Source: Pyrrhosoma nymphula (lineage: Eukaryota; Arthropoda; Insecta; Odonata; Coenagrionidae). From it: a stretch of 64,000 bases of DNA. Below, piece after piece: positions 32,480 through 44,554 of the stretch. The DNA lies in NCBI GenBank assembly GCA_963573305.1, contig OY754337.1, positions 76,831,094 through 76,895,093 of the forward strand, in the 5' to 3' direction. Position numbers and translations under genes: made by a program. Within the stretch, counting starts at the first letter, position 1, and each line of letters opens with the position of its first letter. The notes beneath the pieces were generated by a model. The model saw nothing but the letters and a program-made list of their open reading frames with translations. It did not search any database and was not told the DNA's origin.

Positions 32480-32916
32480 CCACAAAGTAGTTAAAAACTT
32501 CACATTAGCCATGTTTGATGCCGAAACTTAAAATAAACATGCAGACAACAATGGCGGATGCGATTATCGAAGTTCTATTTTCCCCAAGCACACTCCCGGA
32601 GGCTTTCCATTGAAGGTGTTGAAGTTAACGCACATCGGAACACATTAGCGCACATCGGAAAACATCAGCGCATTTTATAGCTCATACGAACCACGTTGAA
32701 TGGAACGATGTTGGCTGGCGAAATGTTCTGTATCCTGCCGGTAGGTAGCATTCTGTTGTTGAACAGCAGGGACAGCATTCACGGCTGAATGTTTTGTGTA
32801 AATTTGTAGAATTCGTTCAAAATAAGTATTTAAAAATGTTAGCTTTCTGTCACTGAGTAATTAAAAACTTAACAATCTGCATGTTTGCCACCTTCACTGA
32901 AAATCAACAACCAAGT
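32480..32916. other. Short tandem piece, otherwise nothing
   Basis: A 20-base direct duplication around CGCACATCGGAA(A)ACAT(T/C)AGCG lies at about 32630-32675. GCCGGTAGGTAG occurs here and at 31580. No gene. Confidence 0.35.
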
Positions 32917-33366
32917 ATACTATAATTTAAGGATAGTAGACTTCCAACTTCGGAATGATACCTTTTTTTAAGCTGCCAACCGCGGCGCCACTATGCGCCA
33001 GTGATGGAATCAGACGATCCCAATGTAAACAAGCGTAGTTTCGCTTTTTTCCATTTCGAACTGAGGGAAATCACGGAAAGTTAGGAAGCAACATGATTTT
33101 ATCCGTCAGATACAACCATGTTAACTAAATTTGATATCAATATAATCACAGAAAGCCTTGCTATACGGTAACGTGAAGAATAAAACGGAGTACTTACATT
33201 AGCCTTAAACACGTTTTCTATTCTTCACACCTAAATTTTGTTCTTTCTCACGGTTACGGAATACCCTTTGGAGCATCTAGGAACAAAGTAAGATCTCTTA
33301 CCCATTTTAGTCGAGTAATAAATCTCTTTCTATACCAACAATTGAAAACCCTCACAAGCCGCCATC
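32917..33366 (+). repeat. Dispersed repeat R2, uninterrupted copy
   Basis: Shares AAGCTGCCAACCGCGGCGCC, ATTTCGAACTGAGGGAAAT, ACGGTAACGTGAAGAATA and AATTTTGTTCTTTCTCAC with the split copy at 49917-50105 plus 51995-52204. About 80% similar. No protein seen, family unknown. Confidence 0.75.
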
Positions 33367-35190
33367 CCGCCATGCGTTAACAGTTACGATAGTGACAAAA
33401 CGTAAACAAACTCCACCAGAAACCTCACGATTTCCCAGGAGCCGCGTTCAAGTAATGACTTCTGTAATTATATTTTTGTTCAATAGTGAATATGATTAAG
33501 GTAAAACAGTGATGGTAACTGTTTCCGAGGTTATGTCAATGTTTGCTCTGACCTTTTTGCGGAGCATCATATTATATTGAAGCGAAGCCTGTATCGTGGG
33601 GGAGAGGAAGATATTCCAGCACACAAAAAATCACGTAATGATAACACTATTTCTTTTCCCACCTCATCTTTATTTCAATTGAAGGAATTTAACTTTTCAT
33701 TCATGGCGTGGAACTGCATACTTTCGGATGACAAATGTTATTACTCGAGCACGGCTCCTGGGAAATTTTAAGTGAGTACTACTTTAAGTGAGTTGCTACT
33801 TAAAAAGTAATAATCCGTTCATTGTTTACGGCCTTGAGAAAGACCCACGACCAATCGAAGCCCATCATATTCACGGAAGTATCCTTGTATTTTCAAAATT
33901 TAAACATATTAGGTCTGTCAGCATGTGTAACCTCTTTTCGGCCGAACAAGGATCCCGAAATTAGCTTCGAAAGTCTCCCAAGGGGATTGATTGAAAATTC
34001 AGCAAATAGGCTGAAAATTAAAAAAAAAAAACATTGTTGCCACTGCCGTAAATAAATGGATGTGGGCAATTTACACTGATTTCGTAAAATATTCAAAAGA
34101 AACAAATTGCCGCAACCTGGGCCACGCCCCAGCAACCGTATGAGCATAACCAACCCCCCTACCTCCTCAAAATGCCTTACGTAATACTTAAATGCCCCCA
34201 TATCACAGCGCTAGATATATTGCCCTCGCTGTCAGCAACAATGATAGAAAATCCGCGTCACCCCGTTATCTGACGCACAATTTAAAAAATGTCACACCAC
34301 AGGCCTGTTATATATATCTATATATTCTCGAAAAAAATGAATCCTTCTGGAGTTATCGCTATCGTTCGAGAGACAAGAGGCATAATGTAAGAGGCGCGAA
34401 GACTATGCGAGAGAGAGACACCGATGCGCTGGCTGGCGCTTAACTCACTAGGTGCAGTAGTCTCGCTGTCTGCTAGCATTTCGAGGGAGTTCCACGTGTT
34501 TTCATTGAAGTTTAGAGCCACCAGACGTCCAGTATTTCCTCTTTGTAAGGACATCCGGCAAGGATTTTAATTCCTGTCCGTAATCGTTCGTACACAACCG
34601 AAAAAATACATACAATGGAAAACAATGTCCAAATTTTATCTCAAGGATAAGATGATAACGCTGACAATTCTTACCAAAAATATTTATATATATTATTAAA
34701 AAATCACTACAAGATGTCTGCACTGCAGAGTCAATAATTAAATCCATGAAACTACACTCACATTCGCTAGAAGCAGCTGAAGCTATTGATTCTATTATCA
34801 CGACTTGGGTCCACAAGATTGAATCTGACAAATACTAATTAAAATGCACTTTTTTTTAGCTTCGATCATCAAGAACGCCCTTGGAAAAAAGCTGAAATGA
34901 AACACAACATTACTTTGTCTAATTAGTGCATGACGAGCCGCTACAAGTGTATTTGGAAGGGGATGCTAGGATACCTTATATATTTTAAGTTATTGTACAT
35001 GAAAAAAGTGTTTCGGATGTATGCATAATTCTGTGTTTGAATTGATGAATGTTTTTACGTTCTTCTGTTGTGGTTAGGTGCTTTGCGAGTGAAAAAGGAG
35101 CACTTAAACCCATTACTCCGAGTGTCTTCCTCACGTATTTAAAAATGGTGGTCAAGTCTACCGATATAGCGATCTTCATCCATAGTAATT
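33367..35190. other. No recognisable feature
   Basis: Frames of up to 109 codons without family resemblance. No repeat recognised. Confidence 0.3.
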
Positions 35191-35194
35191 CAGA

Positions 35195-35460
35195 TTCTAA
35201 GATTGGCTGACTTCAGCCCTTCATTCTATTGAGGCCCCTGCTATCTTTCCTTTATGCCATTTTAGCTCTTAGGTTTCATATCCCGCCATAGTTGTCCTAC
35301 GTATTTGTCCCTCGATCCTTCGTCATGTCTCAAAGTGAGGCCTATCCATCTGGACCTTTTCTTCCTAATTATGCTCCATATTAATAAAATGTTTTGGTTT
35401 TTGATGTGAATACGAATGAACATCTTATGGTTCGATCTCGGAGTCATGTAAGGTTTAGCC
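35195..35460 (-). mobile_element. LINE C-terminal remnant
   Basis: Minus frame with RSRWIGLTLRHDEGSRDKYV and GQLWRDMKPKS, matching RWIGHTLRHDEGS...QYVGQL.RDM..KS of LINE C-termini, followed in another frame by a NQ.KWRA-like decay. Short and interrupted. Confidence 0.6.
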
Positions 35461-35539
35461 GCGAGCAATATTTGTGTACTTTCGAGGGCCTCGTGTGCAA
35501 AAACTATAAGGATTACAGAATATCTAAAACTATGTCTGG

Positions 35540-35720
35540 ATAGCCCGTTTCGTCGACTACCGGAAGCGAGCGGAGGGGGGGTGGCTAGGTGACGTCACAG
35601 CGCTGCGCGTAGGGGTCTAAATTTTGGCTTGTGTGGGCACGGCGCGCGCTCAGTTCAGTTTTATCTCCGGAGCCAATACGTCGATTTTAGTGATTGAGGT
35701 GTCTACGTAGAGCTGAGAAC
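35540..35720 (+). promoter_or_regulatory. GC-rich promoter-like island
   Basis: A local GC-rich patch in AT-rich DNA with a perfect palindromic CRE (TGACGTCA, 35590-35597), GCGCTGCGCG, and TCAGTTCAGTTTTA near 35652, which fits the arthropod initiator TCAGTT. No gene is recognised downstream, so it could be an unannotated 5' exon or a transposon promoter. Confidence 0.25.
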
Positions 35721-35724
35721 GCGA

Positions 35725-36365
35725 GTTAGACGTGACTAACACAAGAAATATAAAATTAACAATGGAAAGCAGAAATTATTAGTTACCATCGACCAATTGT
35801 TCATAGGTTAGCCATTTGTACAAATGATTTCGATGAATAAATGTTATGCATAGCGTAATTTTCTTTCTTTCATTTCAACTTTCTTTCTGACCAACAAAAC
35901 AAAAGAATCTCCCAGTAACGAGAGTAACGTATGCAATTTCGCATTCACGAAATAAAGATCCGACGGGAGAATCAGGAATACTCCATGTATTTTTACTTTT
36001 CGCAGAAAGTCACATAGTACAGGCATCAAAAGGGCGAAAGTTTTATCTAAATAAAGCTGCTACTATGCACGGATCATCAGGGAAGCCATTGAAATAGAAA
36101 AAAGACCTAACAACTTAAACAGATAGGATGGCTACAAACTCCCTTATACATTGAAAAGACATTTGCAAAATTCAAGTATAAATTAGTTCTGTTACATAAT
36201 AACCGACGAGGTTTGTTTATTTATTTGTGATCGTTGATTCAGGAAGCCTGACGTTGCCGGAAGAATAGCATGGCGAAACTGTTGCTCAAAAAAGTAATTA
36301 TACCGCAGAAAACCAAAAGATATTTATTCAAATTAAAATGAACTGCAAAAATCTACAAAAAAAGT
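35725..36365. other. No recognisable feature
   Basis: AT-rich, nothing identified. Confidence 0.3.
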
Positions 36366-36369
36366 GCTC

Positions 36370-36600
36370 CATATGATTTTCTCCTCTTCTGTATTCTACT
36401 GTGCACTTCCTCGTTCTAGATCTTATCCGCCCGTTTGATCTTAAGAATCCACCTCAAGCTCCTAGTTTCGAAATCCTCTATTCCCTCTGTTCCAGCTTTT
36501 CAACTGTTCATGTCTCTAAACCATACAGGGCAACATTCCAAACGATTCCTTTCACGCTCTGCTTCCTTGGTTATCCTAGTTTATTTGAACTATAGATTTA
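36370..36600 (-). mobile_element. LINE C-terminal remnant
   Basis: The minus strand encodes VKGIVWNVALYGLETWTVEK, the VWSVALYGSETWT motif of LINE RTs, then a decayed KISKLGAWGGF (FEMWAWRRM). Short. Confidence 0.6.
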
Positions 36601-36604
36601 TTTT

Positions 36605-37250
36605 TTCACCATGAATGGTAGCCTGGCTACAGCTACTCTTCGCTTGAAATAGTGATAGAGCCTATAAATTTGTCGACGTGCGATGTCAAGTACAGTATCA
36701 TGGACCTATCTGCACATCTCAACCTCGCTTTCTTTCTGGTAGAATTAAGAGGTACTCCCATCCCAGTGCATATCCAGAACTACACTTTGCTTTTCCTAAG
36801 AGTAGTTTACAAATAATAAATTCCGTGGATATTATTTAAATTTTATCTAGCTTCAAGATCAACTCTTTCTCCGAAGGTCCTAAGTAGTTGCAGCATTTCT
36901 ATACTCGGCCTTGAATATGCAAAAACATCACAAATGTATTTCAAACTTGTATCACATGACTCGGTGCTTCAGATTACCAGGAATTAGGATGGGTGCATAC
37001 AGGGTGGTCTCGACTATAATAGTAATAAAGGGGAGAGATCCATTCAAATCTCTTCCGGTATATTTGCATAAATTACAGTTCCTTATTTTCATCCCTTACT
37101 TTACAAAAAAAAACATTTTTTCCCATTAGTTTTATATTCTAAGTTTACTTTTGTTTTTTAACATGCACTTTAATACAGTGTAATGGTCTCAAATTTTTAA
37201 TGTTCTTTTACACCTGTTTGGATTCATCTTCATTTTGAAGCTCTACAACC
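36605..37250. other. No recognisable feature
   Basis: Nothing identified. Confidence 0.3.
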
Positions 37251-37395
37251 CGTATTTTCTTCTCCATACCGTCTTCTTGTTTTCCAGGCCGACTTCTTGT
37301 TCTCCAGGCCATCTTCTTGTTCTCTAGGCCATCTTCTTCTTCCCCAGGCCATCGTTTTCTTCTGTAGGACTTCCGCTTTCTCCGCCGGCCATATT
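37251..37395 (+). repeat. 20-base minisatellite, about seven units
   Basis: The strict 20-base period lines up from 37251 to about 37390. Unit consensus ATCTTCTTGTTCTCCAGGCC. Central units (37271-37350) are most alike; outer units diverge. The period is not a multiple of three, so it does not encode an amino-acid repeat. Confidence 0.85.
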
Positions 37396-37857
37396 TTCTT
37401 CTCAGTACGTGATAGATCTGCCGGTTTGGGTTGCGCCTAATTGGTTGAATTCTTAGGTATTTTTTATTTCTATTTTATATTTATTTTCCTGGGATTCTTC
37501 GCTCAGGCTAGTTTGTGTGAATATTCATCTGCGAATTCTTTTGTCTTCTGGGTTTTGCTTCTTAACGAAGTTTTCTAATTCCTTTATAAGTCCGTTTCTT
37601 AAACAAAAGAGGATTATTTTACTGAACTCTTTTCTCATTCCATTCATGTGGTTAAGTATGTGGGTTTACTTCCGTTCTTAGACAGTTCGTGATGAGATGC
37701 TCCATGTTTTCCGTTAGATTGCTAGGTAGGTCTCGACTATTCGAGGAAACGCGGCCTGAGCCGAACGCTACGGAGAGTCCAACACTCGGATAAGTGATGA
37801 CCGAAATTTGATGTTGAAATGCTTTGCCGTATTTGAATTTGCCGTATTTGAATTTGA

Positions 37858-37886
37858 ATTTCCGGGGGCTGTGAACCCCCGGAAAT
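37858..37886. repeat. 11-bp hairpin
   Basis: ATTTCCGGGGG, loop CTGTGAA, CCCCCGGAAAT. A 15-base direct duplication (GCCGTATTTGAATTT) precedes it. Position is upstream of the copia remnant; function unknown. Confidence 0.5.
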
Positions 37887-38039
37887 GTGAAAATCGAATT
37901 CATTTCCGCATTCCGACGTTCGTTTGCAGGAGCTTGGTACAGCCACGATATAAATATCTGCGCTTACATGATGCGGAATCTCAATGAGTCGGTACTCGGA
38001 TAACCGAGTCTGTACCGGATTATGATAGGAGTGGAGGGT

Positions 38040-38620
38040 AGAATTGATAGGCAAGTAAGTAACACAGAAGCTGAACAATCTGATGATAATGCTGATGAAC
38101 ATGAAGAAGCAGGGAACCATGTTGAAATTCCTGTAGTCCCAGAATTTCGCAGGTCTACTAGAATCAGAAAACATGTGGGACCCTGCATATGTAGTAGAGT
38201 TGCCGATTTTAATTTCTGTGAGATTCGTGATCCTAGAGCAGTAAAGGACACAAAAAGTTGTCAACACAGAAATATGTGAATTAAAGCAATGGAGGAGGAA
38301 ATAAGGAGTCATGAAGTTAATTGTACTTGGGAACTTGTCCAGAAGCCAGAGGGTTGTAAAACCACCGGATGTAAGTGCGTTTTTAAAACCAAAAGAGATC
38401 AGAGCGGAAAGGTTGAGAGGTTCAAAACCCGTTTGGTCGCTCAAGGTTACACCCAGGTGCCCGGTGTTCATTTCTCAGAAACATTTAGCCCTGTTGTTAG
38501 CAGGAAAATAATTAGATTGACGACAGCATTGTTAGTTGAAAAGGCTTGGGATTGCCGTCATGTGGATTTTAAATCCGCATATTTTCATATCAAGATAAAC
38601 GAGGGTATTTACAATAAGAA
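38040..38620 (+). mobile_element. Ty1/copia retrotransposon remnant (RT start)
   Basis: The frame from 38289 reads MEEEIRSHEVNCTWELV, CKCVFKTKRDQSGKVERFKT, RLVAQGYTQVPGVHFSETFS and PVVSRKIIRL, then WDCRHVDFKSAYFH, the hallmark start of copia RT (TWELV, KWVFK.K.D..G...R.KARLVA.G..Q..G.DY.ETF.PV, D.KSA). Upstream in the same region RRSTRIRKH is the basic linker of copia pol. The RT stops after the first catalytic Asp region, so it is a fragment truncated by or fused to the SINE after 38615. Confidence 0.88.
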
Positions 38621-38850
38621 TAGAGTGGTAGGGATTAGAGAGAGGAGAGACCGGCGCCATAATTAGCTCTCAACCAATGACGCCTTGGGGACCACGGTTT
38701 AACGTCCCATCCGACGGACAGAGTACTGCACTCCAAGTAGTCAAGTAGGGATCGGAACATAACTAAAAAAGTCCGCCACCACTAGAACACGAATCCGGGC
38801 CTTCTGCGTGAGAAGACAGTACCGAACCATACCAAGACGGTATATATTAC
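38615..38850 (-). mobile_element. tRNA-type SINE
   Basis: On the minus strand: CTCACGCAGAAGGCCCGGAT and ATTCGTGTTC (decayed box B), AGTACTCTGTCCGTCGGATG, GGACGTTAAACCGTGGTCCC and AATTATGGCGCCGG, an order shared with 58022-58238 and typical of a widespread arthropod SINE. Confidence 0.65.
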
Positions 38851-40298
38851 TAATAAGTATTTCTATGCATGTTCCCAATGTTTGCATCAGTACGACCACG
38901 ACGGCACAACTCAAATGTCAACCGTATCTGTAGTGTCAGAATTGGTGTAACGTTTGAAATTTACTTTAATTTTCGATTTGATTTAGTTTTAATTTGATGT
39001 AATTATTGCTGTAATGTTTTAATTTACTTAAGTGTGGAAATTTTGCATTGGTTGTAGAAATATTTTGGTTGTTAAGGGGTTGTTGATGAAAAAAGAGGAC
39101 TTTGGGGGAATGGAATAGACTGGAAGCTGGGAGAGCTGTTCTATAACAAATGAAAGCGTTAACTAATAAAAAATGAAAATAAGTATTGTTTTGACGAGTA
39201 CACACAGTCCGACGCAACAGTGGAGGTTGATACATTTTACAACAGCTCCTGGAAAATTCGTAATTCATAAACAATTTTTTTCTTTTAAATGTTAAAAATA
39301 TTCCTGAATGACGTACTTAAATATTGCAAGTTGATACGCAGAAAATTATAATTATACGTACAATCACGGTAATTTAAAAACTAGCAGCTCCGAAAATGGC
39401 ATATATTTTTCAAATAAAACATTGTAAGTATCTACGCAAAAGGCGAGAAAAATTTAGCAACACGCGTCAATAAACGTAGAAACGACCGTTCCATCAGATG
39501 CTTTAAATTACGTAAACATCAGTTCACTCCTTTTTTAAGATACTGACTCACAAACTTAGAGGGTCTACACTTTTTCAAAAGAGAGTAGCCACTGCGTCAA
39601 TCCGTTTTCCACATTTGAATAGTAACATTAATATTTATCACTTCCTCAATTACGTTCACCCGCCACAATTTATGTCATTCATTTGTACGTTCACAATCAA
39701 CCAAGAAAAAAAGAACAAGGCGGGGAGCACACAATTATCAGTTACATGTCAACCTTTCGAAAGCGAGCTATTCTTCCTGGAAAAAAGTGTATCTAATTGT
39801 GAGTAGACCGCAGTAAAAAACGAAGACTAGTCGATATAGACTCTGCCCAGATCACCGCGGGAGTTCTTCCTGAGGCAGAGCAGTGCGTCACCACTCAGTT
39901 CTAGAGGTCACGACGACACTCAATGTCTTACAAAATACCTTTCGTCTGAGCCACGCTCTGACAATGAGTAGGGAGATATATAGGCGACTTTTGCCCAGCT
40001 TTATCTAGCAGCACAATGCTTCTCGCTTGACCTCATGAACGGTGGCTCATGCAGCTCATCATCGAGAGAGATAAACCTCCCTTTATATTTCACGCTCATT
40101 AATAGAATCGCGAGTGCTCACCAATTAGATCCGTATCATAGAACGACACTTAAGTGGAGATTTTCTTCAAGCATCTCTCTCACTCGACTCGGTTGAGGCC
40201 TTGGTATTATATTACCAGGTATTACTTTAGCCGGAAAAAATCTCATATAAGAAAAGCCCTTGACACTCACTCACTGACTCAAGAACGCAGTAAGATGA
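38851..40298. other. No recognisable feature
   Basis: A 102-codon minus frame (38966-39274) is unsupported. No repeat recognised. Confidence 0.3.
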
Positions 40299-40372
40299 AG
40301 TCACATTCACTTCAATTTTAAAATTCCGTTATTAGATGGAGCCACAGTCACTTAAATTTTAAAATGCCGTTA
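40299..40372 (+). repeat. Short tandem duplication
   Basis: Two units of about 33 bases, GTCACATTCACTTCAATTTT... and GCCACAGTCACTTAAATTTT..., about 80% alike, with a 9-base spacer. Confidence 0.5.
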
Positions 40373-40916
40373 CTCAACAGCTTGCAAGAAATTTCATAAA
40401 AGTGAGAAACATTTCTGATTTGGCTCCGACTGAGACAACGCTCCCTTTCATCTTGCGACGACGACATTTTTCCGTGATTCCGGCAAATGCGAATACAATC
40501 AACAAGTCGCAGGGTCAGTCGTTTGACGACGTTGGACTTCAATCCTAACTGCAGTATTCTCTCACGGACTACTGTATGAAGCTCTATCTCTCGCTCGAGA
40601 AATTCCGGCCAAGTGAAAGTGTTTGTCGAGCTCAACCCTCAGCAAGGACCACTGCTCAACGATAATCATCAATTCACACGCAATGTGAGAAATAAACGGA
40701 AAGAATGTAATGTTTTTAGTGTTGGGAATAAATTCATGATATCAAGTGTAATTTAGTTTTAATATCTTCCTTGAACAAGTGGGCGCCAACGGCGCTCTTA
40801 AAAACCTAGTCTAAAATAGTAGCGTTATAAGTATCGTCTCTCACCCTTCTACGAGATGAGCGTGGGTGCGTTTCCTCAATACTAACCATGAGCATCGTTT
40901 CAGCTTATTAACTGGG

Positions 40917-41011
40917 GTGGCAATGTCTATGGAATGGGGGAATACGGGGGAATAATGGCGGAAAGGTGGAAATGTCGGGGGAATGGGGGCCCCCCGTTAG
41001 ACATTGCCACC
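40917..41011. repeat. Small foldback with G-rich centre
   Basis: GGTGGCAATGTCT at the left is mirrored by AGACATTGCCACC at the right. Between them are several GGGGGAAT runs and GGGGGCCCCCC. A degenerate MITE or a G-quadruplex-prone insert. Confidence 0.5.
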
Positions 41012-41099
41012 GGTTTTCCCCCGGAAAATTAAAAAAAAACTAGCGTTAAATTATTAGTTTTTTAAGTTTAGGCTAAATTAGGTATGATTTGAAAGTGTC

Positions 41100-41281
41100 G
41101 TGCCTTTTTTTTGCTCCCCGACGATTTTGGTGGTCCCTATGCCCCTGAAATCCCAATAAGCCGTTGGCTCGTCTTCAGGTTTTACAGGGTCCCACCGGCT
41201 GAAAACCGTTCCACGCGGGACTCGAACCCGCGACCCTTTGGATTAGCAGGCGAGGACTTTACCCTGCCGCCACCGAGACCA
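41100..41281 (-). mobile_element. tRNA-derived SINE
   Basis: On the minus strand GGTCTCGGTGGCGGCAGGGT (box A region), an anticodon-loop-like CCTGCTAATCC and GGGTCGCGGGTTCGAGTCCC (perfect box B) look like a tRNA, but the 5' GGTCTCG has no acceptor partner after the T arm. The body continues with GGTTTTCAGCCGGTGGGACC and ends in an A-run at about 41105. Polarity and A-tail support a SINE over a tRNA gene. Confidence 0.7.
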
Positions 41282-41284
41282 CAA

Positions 41285-41864
41285 ACAATTGGAAAATACA
41301 ATTCAAAATTGTAACTTCCAATTATTTGTAAGTGATTGAGATTTTTACTTCAGAACTCTGGGAAATCCAGTTCCCGCGTTTGATCGCGATGTGACCTGAT
41401 GATGGAGTTCCGCCAGCGACTGATTAAATAAAAAAAAACACCAAAACCACCATTACAATTTTATTTTTTTAAAGCAATTCGACCTTCACTGATGACACAA
41501 TTTACCCACAGTGAAATACGTTTATGATAGAAAATATGTACATACGTAGATTAGCCGACGAATATATTTAACCTTTTCCCAGTCGTAGAAACTGACTGTT
41601 GCGTCATTTATAGGTGTAGCAAAAAATGGTGGCACTCGTATAGAGAATGAAGTCAGGGAGATGGGACAATACGAGAGAGGAGGGATAAAGGTGCTTAGGT
41701 TCCCTCTAGAGGTCTCCACCTGAACCCTTCCACACCTCTGCCCGCTCATTAAGTAATCGTGAGTCATTGAGAGCTCATTTTTATAACTTTTTAAGTAAGT
41801 CGAAAAAAAATCTTGGATCACACTTCACTTGAATACATCTGTTTATACGATGGAAATTACCATA
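41285..41864. other. No gene; possible decayed PLE end
   Basis: ACCTGATGATGGAGTTCCGC at 41395 followed by TTAAATAAA is reminiscent of the PLE hammerhead/terminus, but the GAAA box is missing. The 99-codon minus frame here is unsupported. Confidence 0.3.
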
Positions 41865-43212
41865 TACATTTATTTATTTAATCAATTGCTCACATACAGC
41901 ATTTCTGCCAATTTAAAGTGACACAGTAAAAGATATTAAATAAAAACAATCAATGAAAACAATTGGTATACGGTGAAAATAATAAAAATACAAATAAAAC
42001 GTAGGTAGGAAGGGAGGTAAATGGGAGAGGTATTATTTATTCATGGGAAAATGGGACACAGCGAGAGAAAAAACGGATCTATATTATAAGGCAGAGAATT
42101 CAGAAGGGAGGAGAGGCGGTAGTGAAGTGAGCGCTTGACAAGGGATAGGTATATGGAGTAAGTAATGCGTACGTGTGGATCGACAAGGGACTCTTTAAGT
42201 TAATGGAGGAAAGCAAGTCAGGAGAATCAATGTGTGAGTTTAGAATATTGTAAATAAATTTAAATGTTTTAATTCTTTGATGGGAGAGGTCAGGGATTGT
42301 CAGAGAAGATAGGATTGAACAAGTAGGCATGTTGCGGAAGTCTGCAACCCTGTGTTTTACAATTCTGGCGAAGAAGCTAGTGATACTGTTAAGACAGGCG
42401 AGATTAGTTGGATCTGCGACGGACCATATGGGAGAAAATATCCAGTGATTGGAAGGACAAATGCTGTGAAGTATGATTTCAGAGCTTGGGGATCAATTAT
42501 TTCCGTGTAGCGGTAGAGGAGGCCTAATAGGGACTTGGCTTTGGTCTTGACTAAATTAATGTGGTCCAAGAAGTTCAGTTTTTGTCTGTTAAGACACCTA
42601 AATCCTTCACAGCCGAAATATGTCGAAGAGGCTCATAATTAATAGAATAGTTAAATTTAATTGGGGATTTTTTTGAGAGAGATGGAAATAGAATTGCATT
42701 TCCTGGAATTCAAGTTGAGCTTCCAGGTATTGCACCATTTAGCAGTCAAATCTAGGGCATTCTGAAGGTCTTGGCAGTCCGAGGTAGCGGAGATTTGCTT
42801 AAAAATTTTGCAGTCATCAGCATAAAGTAGAGTATTAGCAGAGGGAGAAACAAGGGAGGCCAGGTCGTCAATGAAGAGGTTAAATAGATATGGCCCCAAG
42901 ACACTACCCTGAGGAACACCAGATGCTACCGGGGACCAGTAAGAAGAGGTGCCTGAAAGTATAACCCGCTGAGTTCTATCGGTAAGAAAGGATTTGATGA
43001 GATCAAAAAAACTTCCGTGAACGTTGAACCGTTGACTTAGCTTGTGAAAGAGGAGGATATGGTCGAGAGAGTCAAAAGCTTTAGAGAAATCGAGAAAGAT
43101 GGCATCAAGTTGGGATTTTTTTGTTATTGAGTTGACAGCGTGGTGTTGAAAGACAGCTAGGTTAGTCAGGCACGAACGGCTTGGTAAGAAGCCGTGTTGA
43201 TTAGCCGTGATG
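41865..43212 (-). mobile_element. LINE reverse transcriptase remnant (jockey/CR1-like)
   Basis: On the minus strand ANQHGFLPSRSCLTNL opens the RT, followed by LDAIFLDFSKAFDSLDH (catalytic Asp), SGVPQGSVLGPYLFNLFIDD, LLYADDCKIFK (YADD active site) and WKLNLNSRKC. After frame breaks, DHINLVKTKAKSLLGLL and an end domain (INSHIDSPDLLSSIN-like) follow, then a 3' UTR ending in TTAAATAAATAAATG. 5'-truncated at NQHGF; no endonuclease. Frameshifts at about 42655, 42570 and 42340. Confidence 0.88.
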
Positions 43213-43532
43213 CTGAGACTTCTTACGTCATCCCTTCGTCTGCGCCAGTCGCTGTGTAGGCAGACCTCCCCTCCCCAACTCCACCCCCACTCCACTCCCC
43301 AAAACAGTCAATGAGGGGAAGTGGATGACGTAGAAGTTCTCCGCGCAGCTCATTCGATAGGAGTCACCTTATGCGTATTTTAATTTTTAATTTATGAGAG
43401 AATGGCTACGGTTAGAAGATTGATTTATTCACAAAAATTCATTTTTTGTTTCCATCTAACGATTTCATGAATAAAATGGCAATTTAGGCTCCGAGTGAAT
43501 GCCACCATTCTTTCCGTCCATTTATCCTCCAC
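43213..43532. other. No recognisable feature
   Basis: Nothing identified; flank of the LINE and the MITE. Confidence 0.3.
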
Positions 43533-44097
43533 TTAAGGTAGTTAAAGCGAAAAACCACTTCGCCTAGAATTTGATGAATTGAACCTCATTTTAAAGAAAA
43601 AAACTCCTATCATTCCAATGATATCAAAATGTAAACCCCTTGCCGAACTACTTTTCGACCAATTTGACTAAACCTTTAAGCAGTTTTATATGGGATAGAT
43701 TACGGCTGTGCGCTCGATAGGGAGGATATTGAAAAAATTAGGAACTCCTAACACCTAGATTTCGTCAAAAAACTAACGGTTTGTAGTTTGTATGTTTTCC
43801 CAACTATTTATAAAAAATAATCTATTACTCACCGCAGTAGGAAATTTTAACAGAATCGCAATTAACCGTCTATTGTGAAGGTGTTTTCACGGTACGGCGT
43901 GAAAAAATGAGTCAGGTTAGATACTTGTGTGTTTATGTTTATTTAACTATTGAGAATTTTCATCAAACAACTATATTTTTGCATTATTAATATTGCAATA
44001 TTTACCACACACTTCTTACAGACGCCGAAACTATAATATAAAATTCGAATATGGTCTCCATTATGACTAGGGAAATATCTCACTCAAACTACCTTAA
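43533..44097 (+). mobile_element. TTAA-bounded MITE, copy 2 (both ends intact)
   Basis: TTAAGGTAGTTAAAGCG at the left is mirrored by CACTCAAACTACCTTAA at the right. Length 565 bases including both TTAA. The interior is colinear with copies at 17561 and 55592. Best copy for defining the termini. Confidence 0.85.
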
Positions 44098-44247
44098 GAC
44101 CCTCTGAGCAAGTCTCTTTTAGGCCCGGTTTCATAATCTCTGGTTTTCCCATCGATAACTCTCTCGCAAGCTAACGGACAGTCGATATACAAAACTCTAA
44201 CTCTCAGTCAACATCAAGTTAAAGTAAAGACTACATCATCATGCTGT

Positions 44248-44550
44248 TCTACATCTACAAAATACCGGGCTATCCACCTCAAGGGTGTGTGGCAAGGGGT
44301 GCGTAGTCACCAACATGCATTACACTACACCCTATTAAAGCTAGTGTAACTACGACAATTGATGCATTAACAAAAATCGCTGATGCTTGTCAGGAGGCGA
44401 AGCCTAAAAAGCATGCACTAAACTCTAGGCATGCTACCAATGTAAGAAGGACCGTTTGTATTTTGCAACACCATAAATGGACAGAGGTTCAAGAGTTAAT
44501 CGATACCCATACTTTTTACAATCGGGTCTGAAACCTTTTTTGCAACGATG
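44248..44550 (-). mobile_element. LINE 3' UTR fragment
   Basis: Minus-strand match to 46240-46548 and 23990-24245: TTGCAAAATACAAACGG, GCATGCTTTTTAGGCTTCG, CCCTTGCCACACACCC and GTATTTTGTAGATGTAG at the 3' end. Non-coding fragment. Confidence 0.7.
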
Positions 44551-44554
44551 TTTA

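Noticed and set aside
37737..38471. Minus-strand open frame of 244 codons
   Set aside because: It lies opposite the Ty1/copia RT coding sequence and resembles no protein; it is a shadow frame.
40348..40635. 95-codon minus frame as a possible exon
   Set aside because: No homology recognised, no convincing splice context, and it overlaps a short tandem duplication.
41192..41281. Possible tRNA-Ser(GCT)-like gene on the minus strand
   Set aside because: Box A, box B and an anticodon loop are present, but the 5' seven bases have no acceptor partner and the sequence continues as a SINE body with an A-run.
41395..41425. Hammerhead-like CCTGATGATGGAG
   Set aside because: The GAAA box is absent (GCGAC instead), so it cannot be a working ribozyme; at most an old PLE end.
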